In this document: positions 23,572-33,862 of the stretch, in pieces | How the letters are laid out: each line of letters begins with the position of its first letter | How positions within the stretch are numbered: position 1 is the first letter of the stretch | Assembly (NCBI GenBank): GCA_028710415.1 | Contig: JAQTUE010000016.1 | Coordinates: 82,017 to 146,016 of the forward strand | Direction: 5' to 3' | DNA length: 64,000 nucleotides | Source of the DNA: Paludibacter sp. | GTDB taxonomy: Bacteria > Bacteroidota > Bacteroidia > Bacteroidales > Paludibacteraceae | Position numbers and translations under genes: made by a program | Notes under the pieces: generated by a model | Told to the model about the DNA's origin: nothing | Databases searched by the model: none | The model's input: only the letters and a program-made list of their open reading frames with translations

Positions 23572-26001
23572 TCAATTTTGAATATCAATCTTATTTACAC
23601 CTTCGTTTAATTGCCGTTGAGCTCCATTCCAGATGAAAACACCGTCTAAATGAGTTGGCAAAGTTACTTCTCCTCGAAGGCTATTTGTATCATCCTTTTG
23701 TAGTTTTACACGAATATTACCCAGCTTATGCGGCATAGTTGCATCAATATTTTTCAAGCTTCCAAAATTAGGTTCTATCCTTACGGATTTAAAGCCAGGT
23801 GAAGCCGGTTGAATGCCACTCACCAATGACAAGAAATAATAAACCGGCGAGGTGCTCCATGCATGACAGTCGGAACGCGTAGGATCGGGAGTCTCGGCAA
23901 AAGTACTCAAACCGCTATCTACCATTTTTCCCCAGGGGGCTAATGCTTCTATAAACTGGTCGGCCTGTCCGGCTTTCTGTAATGCTTCGAACAAGTAAAA
24001 TTTGAAAAATAAAGTACATTGCGCCAAATCTTTGTCGTTGAGAATGGCACTAATTATTTTTGCCTCATCTGTTGTTTTAGGAAAGGTATTGGTAAGAATG
24101 GCTAATATATTGGCGTGCTGACTAAATGTGTTTTTTTCGGGCGAATCGGCTATCAATCCTTTATTTGGGTCGAAACATGTTGAAAAAACAGTTTTCTTAA
24201 TTTTGTCTGCCAAATTTCTATAATCCGTGGCGAGGGAGTTCATGTTGTTTGCGTCGAAAACATCCGCTGCCTTTTCCAATGTATAAACATATTGCAGACT
24301 GAGTATGGCCGAATTGCCAATATGCGCGGCAGGCGGATTGCCATTATCCCAACCTTTTGAATAGGTCCAATCTACAAAATCCCACCACTCAACAGGGCCT
24401 AACATCCCACTTGAGTCAATGCGGTTTCTAAACCAATTAAGTGTTTCCTGCATTCCCGGAATCATCGATTTCACAAAAGTCGAATCGTCATTCAGCATCC
24501 AATAATCGTAAACCATTGTAACCCAAACCAGCGAAAAAGTTGGGATAATCTGAACTTGGTTACATGGAAACCGGCTTTGCGTTATCCCCATTGGCAATTG
24601 CGACTCGTGTAAAACGGAAATTGCATTTTTCACCAATCGGGAATCTCCTGAAACATAAGTCGAAACCAATGCCTGAATACGGGAGTCTCCAATGTACTGA
24701 AGTTGCTCGTAATACGGGCAATCAAAAAAAGTTTCGTTTGCACAAAGGCGTTGTGTACGCCAGCCGACATTCCAAATATCCTTCATTTGGGGATTATCAC
24801 AACTATACGATGCCTTTTCTTCTAATGGATAAGCAGAAAAAATGCTATAAAAATCATTTAAAACAAGCGGTTCATCTTTTGTTTCAATTTCCATTTCAAC
24901 ATATCTGAAAGTCCGCCACCACAAGGTTTGGAAGATCCGGTTGTTTGCCCCGTCGCAAATTATCACATCGTAGTTGCCTATTATATGCTTGTTTTCAATG
25001 TCATTCCGGTTGCCTTTATTCCCATTATTATCCAATAAGCTTTCGGCATATGTCAGTTTGATGTTGCTTTTTCCCCCTCTCGAAAAATTCAGTACCGGAT
25101 ATGCCGTTGTCAATACATTTTGGTCAATAAGTATTTTTACTTTCGAATTTGCGGGAATGGTGATTGGCGTTTTGCCCGTCAAAAACCCTGTCGAAATGTT
25201 AGTATCAGAACGGCGAATTTTGAAAAAACGCTGTTCTTTTTCTTCCATCAAAGGGATCTCCCTTTTAGAAAGCAAATGAGTTGAAATCCCTCCATATTCA
25301 CCCATGCAACCAACAGGTTTCGCGGTTTCAACTACCTGGGCTTGTTTCCAACCTGCTGCATTAAAATCACCATTCATCCAACCCCAAGGATGTTTTTCGC
25401 AATTGAACTCCTCTCCTACTCCGGCTGCATAATATTGGTTTACATTTACCCAAAGAGGTTTATATGCCACATCTTTAAACACTGCCCAACTGTCATTAGA
25501 GTTAATGATATTCTCTTCCTTCGTGTCTCCCTGAATTATAAATCCAGTTTGTGCCGAAATTTGAGCTAATGGACTTTGCCATCCAAAATTCCAGACTACA
25601 GCAGAAATAATATTTTTGCCCGTATGCAGGTAAGAAGAAATGTCAATACTTTCGAAATTCCATTTATACAAATGGCTTCTGGCTGGGCCGTTGCAAACAT
25701 TTACACCATTGATATATAGCTTATAGCGATTGTCTGCCGATACATGAACAATAAATTTGGCGGGCTTCGCATTAATCGAAAATTCTTTTCTGAATAGATA
25801 AATCCCATAATCAGAACCTGAAATATCAGGACACGAAATCCATTTTGCCGCCCAGGGTCTGCGCAGCAATTCAGGATTGATTTCTGTCACCTGTTGTACC
25901 GAGAGCCTTGTGCCATCAGATGATACACTCTTTTCCTGTGCACTAAGATTTAGTGACAGAAAAAAGAGAAGTATCATTGTACTCGTTAAAAATGGACGCA
26001 T
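23572..26001 (-). CDS. GH78 alpha-L-rhamnosidase
   Basis: About 809 residues from the ATG at 26001, chosen because it puts the signal peptide (MRPFLTSTMILLFFLSLNLSAQ) at the end and has AAGGAAA just upstream; the ORF can extend to 26043. N-terminal lectin-like sandwiches at about 45-270 (FIVHVSADNRYKLYINGVNV), a beta-domain to about 405, then an (alpha/alpha)6 barrel with FDCPYYEQLQYIGDSRIQ at about 426-443 and WWDFVDWTYSKGWDNG at about 539-554. A SDCHAWSTSP segment and a closing sandwich (GFKSVRIEPNFG) follow. This is the Bac_rhamnosid order of GH78 enzymes, which remove alpha-L-rhamnose from pectic or glycosidic substrates. It starts 46 bases after the GH2 gene stop and is probably co-transcribed. 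Confidence 0.88.
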   Translation of the reverse strand: MRPFLTSTMILLFFLSLNLSAQEKSVSSDGTRLSVQQVTEINPELLRRPWAAKWISCPDISGSDYGIYLFRKEFSINAKPAKFIVHVSADNRYKLYINGVNVCNGPARSHLYKWNFESIDISSYLHTGKNIISAVVWNFGWQSPLAQISAQTGFIIQGDTKEENIINSNDSWAVFKDVAYKPLWVNVNQYYAAGVGEEFNCEKHPWGWMNGDFNAAGWKQAQVVETAKPVGCMGEYGGISTHLLSKREIPLMEEKEQRFFKIRRSDTNISTGFLTGKTPITIPANSKVKILIDQNVLTTAYPVLNFSRGGKSNIKLTYAESLLDNNGNKGNRNDIENKHIIGNYDVIICDGANNRIFQTLWWRTFRYVEMEIETKDEPLVLNDFYSIFSAYPLEEKASYSCDNPQMKDIWNVGWRTQRLCANETFFDCPYYEQLQYIGDSRIQALVSTYVSGDSRLVKNAISVLHESQLPMGITQSRFPCNQVQIIPTFSLVWVTMVYDYWMLNDDSTFVKSMIPGMQETLNWFRNRIDSSGMLGPVEWWDFVDWTYSKGWDNGNPPAAHIGNSAILSLQYVYTLEKAADVFDANNMNSLATDYRNLADKIKKTVFSTCFDPNKGLIADSPEKNTFSQHANILAILTNTFPKTTDEAKIISAILNDKDLAQCTLFFKFYLFEALQKAGQADQFIEALAPWGKMVDSGLSTFAETPDPTRSDCHAWSTSPVYYFLSLVSGIQPASPGFKSVRIEPNFGSLKNIDATMPHKLGNIRVKLQKDDTNSLRGEVTLPTHLDGVFIWNGAQRQLNEGVNKIDIQN

Positions 26002-26047
26002 TGGATTTTCCTTTTTTATGGTGATTAGAGGGCAATTTCCCATTAAT

Positions 26048-28513
26048 TTACTTGACCGTTTTAATAACGACTTCGGTTCCTTTTAAATCTTCTGAGAATG
26101 CTTTTATCCTGATTTCACCAACCTCTTTATCCGATTGAACAAGCACCATGCAATAGCCGTTGTAAGCCATACGTTGGCTGGCTTTATCGGGTTCGTGACT
26201 ATTAGGATTGCCGTTTCCTACACCAATTATTTTACCCGATCCTTCTATCGAGAACTTCACCAAATTATCGGCTGTTGGCACTACGCGTCCTTTGGCATCC
26301 TTGATAACTACCTTGATTACGGCTACATCGCATCCATCCGCTTTGATCGTATTTACATCGCTATTTAAAGCTACTTGAGCTGGATCGGTAGTTGTTTCTA
26401 CAATATCTTTGGTAACCATTTTTCCGGCTTTATACCCACGCGCTTCAAGTTTTCCGGGTTTGTATATGAGTGGCCAAATCAATTTCTTGTAAGAAACTGC
26501 CTTTTGCTTACCTACGCTTTTACCATTGAGGAGCAGTTCCACTTCATCGCAATTGGTGTAACAATGCACTTTGATACTGTCGCCTTCTTTCCCTTTCCAA
26601 TTCCAATGAGGAAAAATGTGTACGGTAGGTATATCTGTCCAAGCTGCTTTATAGGCATAATACCCATCTTTTGGGAAACCACATACATCCATAAACCCAA
26701 AATGAGAAGAAATACTAGGCCATCTAAATGGTGTTGGTTCGCCCCTATAATCGAAAGCTGTCCAAACAAACAAACCGCCGAGGAAAGGATACTTCACAAT
26801 ATCAGCCCAGTCCTCTCCCGGATATGGACCCCAATCGGGTTGCCAGATAGTAGAGTTCGAACAAACGCTTTTTCCCCAACTGCTCTCGTATTCACCGCGT
26901 GTTGAAACGAAACTTGTGGATTCGGTACAAAACTCAACTCGCTGAGGGTATTTTTTATAATCGGTCACATACGCCAATTTTTTATCGCCGTAGTTATATC
27001 CCACCACATCCAGCTTATCGCTATAACCACCCTCGTTCCGAGCATGATTCATGGCAGCGGTCACCTTACGGGTCGGGTCAATTTTATGAGTGGTAGCAAC
27101 CAATGTTTCAAGTATCCTTGCACCCATTATCGTACCTTGAATCCATTCTTCATTTTCCATGCTCCACATAAAAATTGACGGATGGTTGCGATCCCGGTAT
27201 AACATGGTTTCCAGATATTTAATACCTTCTTCGCTGCTCGACAACATACGGTTTTCATCCAGTACAAGCAATCCCATTCGGTCACACATATCAAGCAGTT
27301 CAGGAGTGGGAGGATTATGGGAACAACGATAGGCATTACTACCCAACTCTTTGAGCACTTTCAATTTATATTCGTTTATTTTATCAGGAAGGGCAACACC
27401 AATTCCGGCAAAGTCATGATGGTTGCAAGTACCTTTCACCGGATATAGTTTACCATTGAGAAATACACCATTACGATTTATTTCAACAGTTCGTACACCA
27501 AAAGTAGTTTCGTAAGTGTCGATAATATACCCATTTTCAGAAACTTCAGTCAATACTTTATATAGATTTGGCGTTTCGGGCGACCAAAGCAAAGGCTTTT
27601 GAATAGCTCCTTTTTGTGCAATCTCAGTTGAACAAAAAGGTTCAATAGCCTGAGTTGAAGTTATTGTGTCAAGAACAACACCTTTATTATCAACAATTTT
27701 TGAAACAAGCGTAATATTTTTAGATTCATTATACTCGTTTTTAAGCATAGTCTTTATACTCACTGAAGCTTCATCCGCCGAAATTGAAGGCGTAGTGACA
27801 TAAGTACCAAAACGGTCAACATGAAGTCTGTTGGTTTTATTGAGCCAAACATGTCGGTAAATGCCGCAACCTTCGTACCACCAACCTTCGTATTCGGTAG
27901 CGTCAACCTTAACAAGTATGACATTTTTGCCTTCGTTTCCGTAACGCAAAACGTCAGTCAAATCATAGTTTGAAGGCGTGTAGCCGCTCTGGTGATTTCC
28001 GAGTAACTGACCATTGACCCAAACTGTACTATTTCTGAAAATTCCGTCAAACTCAATAGATAATTTCTTTCCTTTATCGGTTTCAGGGATTTCAAATTCT
28101 TTTCTGTAAAAGCCTACTCCACTGGGCAAATACCCGCTGACAGCAGGCGCACTTCCTATTGAATTATCATTAACAAAAGTCCCTTCCACACACCAATCGT
28201 GCGGAAGATTCACTTCCTTCCAGTCTTCGGGTTTGAATACAGCTGCTTTTGCCACATCGGCATAAGCAATAATGGCTTCTTTATTAGTTTCAACCGTCAC
28301 ATTTACATCAGTTAATCCACCATAACCACCGGCCTTTACAGCCCTTTTGATGGCAATGTCGCCTTTATGGAATAGCCAAGAAAAATCGAAATTCTCTCTA
28401 ACGCGTTTGGATGTGTTAGTCTGTTGTGAATTCTGAGCATTTCCTTCATTAGGGATTAACGATAATAAAAAAAAGAAGCACAAAAGTCTCATAAATTTCT
28501 GTTTAAATTGCAT
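26048..28513 (-). CDS. GH2 beta-galactosidase-like enzyme with DUF4982-type tail
   Basis: An 821-residue exported enzyme with a signal peptide at about 1-26 (an inner ATG at 28492 would also serve). Sugar-binding domain at about 38-230 (VNLPHDWCVEG; YLPSGVGFYRKEF; WWYEGCGIYRHVW), Ig-like domain to about 345, and barrel with acid/base Glu455 in WSMENEEW and probable nucleophile Glu531 in EFCTESTSF. About 640-821 holds a DUF4982-like sandwich (HCYTNCDEVELLLNGKSVG) and an Ig-like end (NTIKADGCDVAVIKVVIKD). The barrel and its order match the GH2 at 16102-18540, with an insertion of about 30 residues near the N-terminus (about 50-90). It starts 17 bases after the esterase gene, so the two are operonic. 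Confidence 0.88.
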   Translation of the reverse strand: MQFKQKFMRLLCFFFLLSLIPNEGNAQNSQQTNTSKRVRENFDFSWLFHKGDIAIKRAVKAGGYGGLTDVNVTVETNKEAIIAYADVAKAAVFKPEDWKEVNLPHDWCVEGTFVNDNSIGSAPAVSGYLPSGVGFYRKEFEIPETDKGKKLSIEFDGIFRNSTVWVNGQLLGNHQSGYTPSNYDLTDVLRYGNEGKNVILVKVDATEYEGWWYEGCGIYRHVWLNKTNRLHVDRFGTYVTTPSISADEASVSIKTMLKNEYNESKNITLVSKIVDNKGVVLDTITSTQAIEPFCSTEIAQKGAIQKPLLWSPETPNLYKVLTEVSENGYIIDTYETTFGVRTVEINRNGVFLNGKLYPVKGTCNHHDFAGIGVALPDKINEYKLKVLKELGSNAYRCSHNPPTPELLDMCDRMGLLVLDENRMLSSSEEGIKYLETMLYRDRNHPSIFMWSMENEEWIQGTIMGARILETLVATTHKIDPTRKVTAAMNHARNEGGYSDKLDVVGYNYGDKKLAYVTDYKKYPQRVEFCTESTSFVSTRGEYESSWGKSVCSNSTIWQPDWGPYPGEDWADIVKYPFLGGLFVWTAFDYRGEPTPFRWPSISSHFGFMDVCGFPKDGYYAYKAAWTDIPTVHIFPHWNWKGKEGDSIKVHCYTNCDEVELLLNGKSVGKQKAVSYKKLIWPLIYKPGKLEARGYKAGKMVTKDIVETTTDPAQVALNSDVNTIKADGCDVAVIKVVIKDAKGRVVPTADNLVKFSIEGSGKIIGVGNGNPNSHEPDKASQRMAYNGYCMVLVQSDKEVGEIRIKAFSEDLKGTEVVIKTVK

Positions 28514-28530
28514 ATATATAATTATTAATT

Positions 28531-30936
28531 TTAGTTGTGGACTACCATAAATTTCTTAAGTTGATATTGCGTTTCATTGCTTATTTTCACGAAATATATT
28601 CCATCTGACAAATGAACTGGTAAGTGTAAAACAGCTTCCCCTGGCGTTAATTTACTACTTACAACTCTGCCCATTAAATCGAAAATTTCAATTTTACTGT
28701 ATTGAAAATCAGCGGAGTTAATAATCATCTCGTTGGATACAGGGTTGGGATATATACTAAGATTCTCATCAGATATTTTTTTGATTCCAGTTTGTTTTTC
28801 TTGAATATCCATGTAGTTAAAGTTAAAACCAGCCTTTGTAGCAACTACTTTTAAATAATGTTTTCCTGGAGCAATACTTATATATCTGGCAACAGATTGG
28901 AAAACCTGCCAATCACCTGTATTTGGTACGGAAACGTTACCCGCACTTTTATCATCGACATAAAAGTTAATAAACCCACCCGTATTTGGCGAAGCAACCC
29001 GGAAAGAAATTAGATATCCCGTATTAGAGATATTGTTTTCAATAGCATATTCGGTCCAATTTCCGTCAGCAATATTGCTCAAATTCTGTCCACCACCAAT
29101 ATCAGTGGTTGTTTCCGCTTGCATTCCTGATTTAAAGTTGAAATTTTCAGCTTCGATTTTGCCAGGCATCGGAATCCACACAGGTGCGCTAATCTGATTT
29201 GCAACAACGAGATTACTGAACCCATCCAATAACCCTTTATCTTCTGCCATTATGCCTTTTGGTGTGTAGCTTACTTTAAGCGAATCGCCGTAATGCAGAC
29301 ATTTCGACAATGTAAGCTGGATGGTATTGTTTAAAACAACATAGCCTGAAGATGTAACACTTTTTCCGTTAATAGCAAGGGTAAAATACCCGAATTGAGC
29401 GTAAGTCAGTGCCATTGCTTTAGAAAATTCCAATGAAAGGGTGACACCATCGGAACCAATTATTCCGGAATTAATATATACGGGCAGTCCGTTAGAATTG
29501 TTAGTTACGGGATAATTAGCGATTATTTTCATCAAACCACTGTCTGCTGAGACTATATTGTTGCCAGAATAAGTGAGCGAAAGCGTATAATCCCTGTAAA
29601 CTGTGCTACCAAGAGGAAATGACAATGTAGTTGAATCGTTATTGAAAAATGAACATTGTTGAACCGGGACTGGGATACTTATTTGCCCATTGAATTGGGC
29701 ATTTAGAGCTACAGCAGAAATATCTGACGGAATCTGCATCTTCTTACTAAACTTCATTAAGAGTGCGTTACCGTCTACATTGGTTGTAACCTCCATTATT
29801 TGTGGCGAAGCACCTTCAAGTAGATTGTTAACAAATTTATCTGTAACGTTTAGCATTTTTTTTCCAAGACTGGTAGAGACTACATTGCCATTACTATAAG
29901 ACACAGTGATGGCATTGTCTTTCAATATGTTTTGGCTTATGTTGATTGTTACTTTATTTGTATCGCACGAAACAACGCTATCAATGGTCGCAACCTTGCC
30001 GTCAATTTTCAAGGTGAAGCCGGAGAAACTATTTACTTTCACTACTGACTTATTCAGAACCACCTGTATCTGCTTTGTATTCTTGTCGGTTACCGATGCA
30101 CTCACGAATTCAGGAATGCCTTCTTTTAATGAGTAATTCTTACAGAAGTTCCAAATCTCCTGACTGGTAAACACACCGCCTGAATTGTCTGAATACCAGT
30201 GTCCCACTCCGGCAACACTTATAAATACAACCTCAACACCTTCTTTTCCGGGACCATAATATTTCTTTGAGGATAATGACGTAGGTATGTTTGCAGGGTA
30301 CGGTTTTGTGACCACAGGTGTTGTAGGGCAACCATTTCTTTTAACCCAAGCATCAATATGGGATTGTGCATTGCTGTAGGTTACAAAGCCATCGTCCATC
30401 CCATGTACATGGATTATCGGAATTGGTCGTGAACTATTGGTATTTGGTCCACTCATAAGATAGCCACTGACCGGTGCAAATGCAGCAATTTTATCGGCTA
30501 TCACCGTGGCAGCATAATAAGTCATCATGCCGCCCATTGAAAATCCTGAAAGGTAAACACGGTCACGATCAATTCCGTAGCGCTTATACATTTCATCTAT
30601 AATTGCCAGAATAAAATCAGTATCAGTTGTTCCATATAATTGCCACTGACTACCGATAGATTGAGGAAAAACAAGGACAAAGTTATTGGCCTGAGCTACA
30701 GACTGGAATTGTGTCTGATTTTTTTGATCGGTCATGGTTTGATTCATCCCATGCATGGAAATTACGAGGGCACTATTTTGTTTAATGCCTGTTGGTGCAT
30801 AAACAATCATTTGCCGAGTTGATGTGCCAACCTGAAGTGATTCCTGTGCCTTCAAACCGGTTATAAACAGGAAAAGACTTAATAATACAAATAAAAACTG
30901 TCGGATAATGTTTTTTTCTTTCTTGATGGCATTCAT
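28531..30936 (-). CDS. CE1/PHB-depolymerase-like esterase with SWM-like, CBM6-like and T9SS domains
   Basis: About 801 residues from the ATG at 30936, which gives a normal signal peptide (MNAIKKEKNIIRQ then a hydrophobic run to LKAQ); the ORF extends to 30993. Residues about 35-275 are a PHB-depolymerase/feruloyl-esterase-like hydrolase: Ser133 in SGFSMGG, Asp181/182 in HGMDDGFV, and the histidine of VAGVGHWYSD. Three Ig-like repeats of the SWM type follow (FVSASVTDKNTKQIQVVLNK and later copies), then a CBM6-like sandwich at about 605-720 (IEAENFN, IADGNWTEYAI) and a T9SS sorting domain (LSIYPNPVSNEM to the end). It should be fixed at or released from the cell surface and bind glycan while removing acyl groups. 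It follows a 426-base gap, so it may start its own transcript. Confidence 0.85.
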   Translation of the reverse strand: MNAIKKEKNIIRQFLFVLLSLFLFITGLKAQESLQVGTSTRQMIVYAPTGIKQNSALVISMHGMNQTMTDQKNQTQFQSVAQANNFVLVFPQSIGSQWQLYGTTDTDFILAIIDEMYKRYGIDRDRVYLSGFSMGGMMTYYAATVIADKIAAFAPVSGYLMSGPNTNSSRPIPIIHVHGMDDGFVTYSNAQSHIDAWVKRNGCPTTPVVTKPYPANIPTSLSSKKYYGPGKEGVEVVFISVAGVGHWYSDNSGGVFTSQEIWNFCKNYSLKEGIPEFVSASVTDKNTKQIQVVLNKSVVKVNSFSGFTLKIDGKVATIDSVVSCDTNKVTINISQNILKDNAITVSYSNGNVVSTSLGKKMLNVTDKFVNNLLEGASPQIMEVTTNVDGNALLMKFSKKMQIPSDISAVALNAQFNGQISIPVPVQQCSFFNNDSTTLSFPLGSTVYRDYTLSLTYSGNNIVSADSGLMKIIANYPVTNNSNGLPVYINSGIIGSDGVTLSLEFSKAMALTYAQFGYFTLAINGKSVTSSGYVVLNNTIQLTLSKCLHYGDSLKVSYTPKGIMAEDKGLLDGFSNLVVANQISAPVWIPMPGKIEAENFNFKSGMQAETTTDIGGGQNLSNIADGNWTEYAIENNISNTGYLISFRVASPNTGGFINFYVDDKSAGNVSVPNTGDWQVFQSVARYISIAPGKHYLKVVATKAGFNFNYMDIQEKQTGIKKISDENLSIYPNPVSNEMIINSADFQYSKIEIFDLMGRVVSSKLTPGEAVLHLPVHLSDGIYFVKISNETQYQLKKFMVVHN

Positions 30937-31362
30937 ATCTTTAGGCTGAAATTTAGTGCCTTGCAGTAATTGGTAGATCATTGTGTTTTGCATTTAAGAT
31001 TTATGGATATTTGTTATATTATATTCCTTTAGAGTTATTACTCAAATTATCCTTTAATATTTTAACTCTCAAATTCGTTATTTTTTTGATACAATATTAA
31101 ATAATCTAATTCCAACTCTTTCATTTGTAATTGCCTATATTTGGCGTTAGAATCAAAATACAAAGTATTTTTCTTATCCGTTTTTTAATCCGATTGATCA
31201 ATGTATTTCCGCGTTTTCCAATAAGCATCATCCATTTACCCCTCTATTACCGGTTTTTCGGTAGTTAAACTGCAAGTATGATAATCCCGTAATGGTTCTT
31301 AGTTATTTTGTTATAGTATTATCCAAATGAATGCATGTGGGAGAAGCATCATGTTTTCGACA
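30937..31362. other. Intergenic region before the CE1-like esterase
   Basis: A 426-base AT-rich stretch between the GH51 stop and the chosen esterase start. No gene is supported; a 16-codon ORF (31235-31185) is too short to claim. The notable part is the GC-richer element at 31235-31267. No TAnnTTTG -7 element matches exactly; TAATATTG on the minus strand near 31102 differs by one base. Confidence 0.7.
31235..31267 (-). promoter_or_regulatory. Imperfect inverted-repeat element, possible operator
   Basis: On the minus strand AACTACCG, AAAAAC and CGGTAATAG form an imperfect dyad followed by AGGGGTAAATGG. It lies about 300 bases upstream of the esterase start, in an otherwise featureless AT-rich gap. 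It could be a regulator-binding site or a weak terminator of the GH51 transcript; no U-run follows, so the former is preferred. Confidence 0.35.
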
Positions 31363-33789
31363 TTAATTTATTTTACCAGATTTTGTTTCCAAACGCAAAA
31401 CTGTCAATGAATTCCCCTGGAAAATGCGACCAATTTTAGCACTTGAGAATTTAATGGATTCTGTTTTAGGTGATACCCTGGTCGGTTCATCCAATGTATT
31501 TTCATCTAATGGACTGGCAGAAGTAAGAACAATAGCTTTTCCCATTCCTGAAAGGTTTTCTGCTCCTAACAAATTAACTTCTGTTTTCACAGGTATTGAA
31601 GAAGTATTGACTACTTTAAGAATGATATCACCAGTATGATCATCTTTTGCTGCGCTTACACAAAGAGATTTTGTATTGGCATTATCATCAGTCATTTCCT
31701 GAACAAGATTGCCATCAAGATAAGCCTTTACCGTGGTGCCAATAACTTCAACTTTAATATCATACCAACGATTCACTTCAATGCTTCCTGGAACATTTTT
31801 TGAGCTGATCCCATTATCCATCATAAACGCAGTGTTTCCATTGCCACCGGCTTCCCAACGCAATCGTTGGTCATTATTCTGGTTCCTGAAATATATTTGA
31901 ATGCCATTATCGCCCGAAATTTTGCGGGCTTTTAATGTAATCGTGTAATCAGCCCACGATTTATCACCTACAAAAGCTGTAGTATTGGGAGCTATGGCCG
32001 ATTGGCGGAGGACTCCGTCTTTTACCGACCATTCACCACCCGTTTTTCTCCAATCATCAATATTTTTTGTAAAATCAGCTTGATACAATTCATTACCGTT
32101 AGACGACACAACCTTCAAATCTTTAAATTCGGCGGAATTGCTCCATGTGCCAAGACCAATGCAACCTTCTGAATAAGGGGCTTTGATGTCAGGTGCATCT
32201 GCTATGTTTACGGGCAATGAAACAGTTCCCTGATTTTCAGCGAATAATTTCTGGACGTAATAACCTGGCAAGCCATACCAACGGTTACTGTCGAAATTGA
32301 TAAGATTTATCGGCCAGGCCTTGTGATTTGAATTACACAACAGAGGCGCGTAAGCAGCCATTTCAATCACATCGGAGTTGCGTTCAAGGCCTGTCATCCA
32401 GGCAGCTTCGCCGATAGCACCCCTCAAATTTCCATTTCCTGTTTGGCCTGTAACGGCATATTCACCAACAAATACTTTGGGCCCTTTACGGTCGTAGTTA
32501 TCGTATTTGTTTGCATTCCAAACAAACCAATCGGGAACATTGTAATAGTGTTCGTCTTTCATCACCGGCATAGGATCTTTGGGATATCCACCCCAATCGT
32601 TAGCAATGAGTTTTATCTCGGGATATTTAGATTGGATCGCTTTGGCAATCAAAGTCCAACGCTCATTATACGCTTCTCCACCATTTTCATTTCCTATCTC
32701 AATATATTTAAGGTTAAATGGTTTTGGATGCCCCGCTTTGACCCGAATACTTCCCCAAACCGAATTTTCAGATCCATTGGCATATTCAATGGCATCCAAC
32801 GCATCTTGCACCCATTGTCCCATTTGATCCATGGGTATAATTTCTTTATGTGAAATACCGGCACTTATACAAAACAAAGGCTCAGCACCCATATCCTCTG
32901 CCATTTGCAAATACTCATAATAACCTAATCCGTTGGTAGCATTGTAACCCCAAATATTCCATAATGGAGTGCGGGTATCAATATTTCCAATAGTATTTTT
33001 CCAATGGAACATGTGTTTGAAATCGTCACCTTCAACCCAACAGCCTCCGGGAAAACGGAAGAATTTAGGGTGCAAGGCATTGACTGCCTCAGCCAAATCT
33101 ACACGCAAACCATGATTTTTCCATGTTTGATCTGGCATCAGCGAAATCATGTCCATATACAAACTGCCTTTTCCTTCACTGCCTATTTCGAGGTGAGACT
33201 TTGAATCACTACCTGACGCTAACAAATTAACCGAAAAATATCTCCATTTGTCTTCAATGCGCTTTATCTCGGTTGATGCAAGTTCAATTCCTTTAGAACT
33301 GACAACACTGATTTTTAAAGGAGAATTGAAACCATTGCTGCAGAAAGCAGCTAATTGAAATGTATATGCACAGCCCTTTTCTATGTTCATCCCCCAATAA
33401 CCGCCATTTTCCAGTTTAAATGTTCCATTGGCTTTTATGGAAAGCATTTTACGGTTAAACGCATTTAGAGCCGGCACCCATTGATTTGAATATATCTCCG
33501 GATAAATTATAGAAGCGCTGCTTGTCCCATTCTGATTGGTAAATTTCCAATTTTGAAGCGTATCTGCATCTTCAAATGAACGGTTTCTGACAAGCTCCGG
33601 GTAAATGCCTCCATCAGTTGAGTGATTAATATCTTCGAAAAAAATGCCAAATAAGGTTGGCGAAATCGTATGCCCGGGTTTGTTCACGTCTATAGTAATC
33701 TTTGCCAAATTGGTTTTGCGTGGTCGAGCATATAAAACACACGTTAGTACGAATAATAAGACAAAAATGTTAATCAACTTTATTCTCAT
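31363..33789 (-). CDS. GH51 alpha-L-arabinofuranosidase with inserted sandwich domain
   Basis: An 808-residue exported enzyme with a signal peptide at about 1-21. The chain begins with the GH51 strand PTLFGIFFEDINHSTDGGIY (45-64). A CBM4/9-like sandwich (about 70-220) precedes the barrel, which has RFPGGCWVEGD, acid/base Glu368 in IEIGNENGG and nucleophile Glu443 in VFVGEYAVTG. A concanavalin-like (LamG/DUF1080-type) domain at about 545-715 (YQADFTKNIDDWRKTGGEW; GIQIYFRNQN) is inserted before the C-terminal sandwich that completes the family fold. It removes alpha-L-arabinofuranose from arabinan, arabinogalactan or arabinoxylan side chains. It follows GH3 by 73 bases, consistent with co-transcription. 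Confidence 0.92.
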   Translation of the reverse strand: MRIKLINIFVLLFVLTCVLYARPRKTNLAKITIDVNKPGHTISPTLFGIFFEDINHSTDGGIYPELVRNRSFEDADTLQNWKFTNQNGTSSASIIYPEIYSNQWVPALNAFNRKMLSIKANGTFKLENGGYWGMNIEKGCAYTFQLAAFCSNGFNSPLKISVVSSKGIELASTEIKRIEDKWRYFSVNLLASGSDSKSHLEIGSEGKGSLYMDMISLMPDQTWKNHGLRVDLAEAVNALHPKFFRFPGGCWVEGDDFKHMFHWKNTIGNIDTRTPLWNIWGYNATNGLGYYEYLQMAEDMGAEPLFCISAGISHKEIIPMDQMGQWVQDALDAIEYANGSENSVWGSIRVKAGHPKPFNLKYIEIGNENGGEAYNERWTLIAKAIQSKYPEIKLIANDWGGYPKDPMPVMKDEHYYNVPDWFVWNANKYDNYDRKGPKVFVGEYAVTGQTGNGNLRGAIGEAAWMTGLERNSDVIEMAAYAPLLCNSNHKAWPINLINFDSNRWYGLPGYYVQKLFAENQGTVSLPVNIADAPDIKAPYSEGCIGLGTWSNSAEFKDLKVVSSNGNELYQADFTKNIDDWRKTGGEWSVKDGVLRQSAIAPNTTAFVGDKSWADYTITLKARKISGDNGIQIYFRNQNNDQRLRWEAGGNGNTAFMMDNGISSKNVPGSIEVNRWYDIKVEVIGTTVKAYLDGNLVQEMTDDNANTKSLCVSAAKDDHTGDIILKVVNTSSIPVKTEVNLLGAENLSGMGKAIVLTSASPLDENTLDEPTRVSPKTESIKFSSAKIGRIFQGNSLTVLRLETKSGKIN

Positions 33790-33862
33790 AATATCTTTTA
33801 AATGTATTAGTACTGTATTATTTAAATCGAATTTACTTTTTCAATAAATTCATATCCATCGT

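Noticed and set aside
31185..31235. 16-codon ORF in the gap before the esterase
   Set aside because: Too short, with a stop just upstream and no sign of selection.
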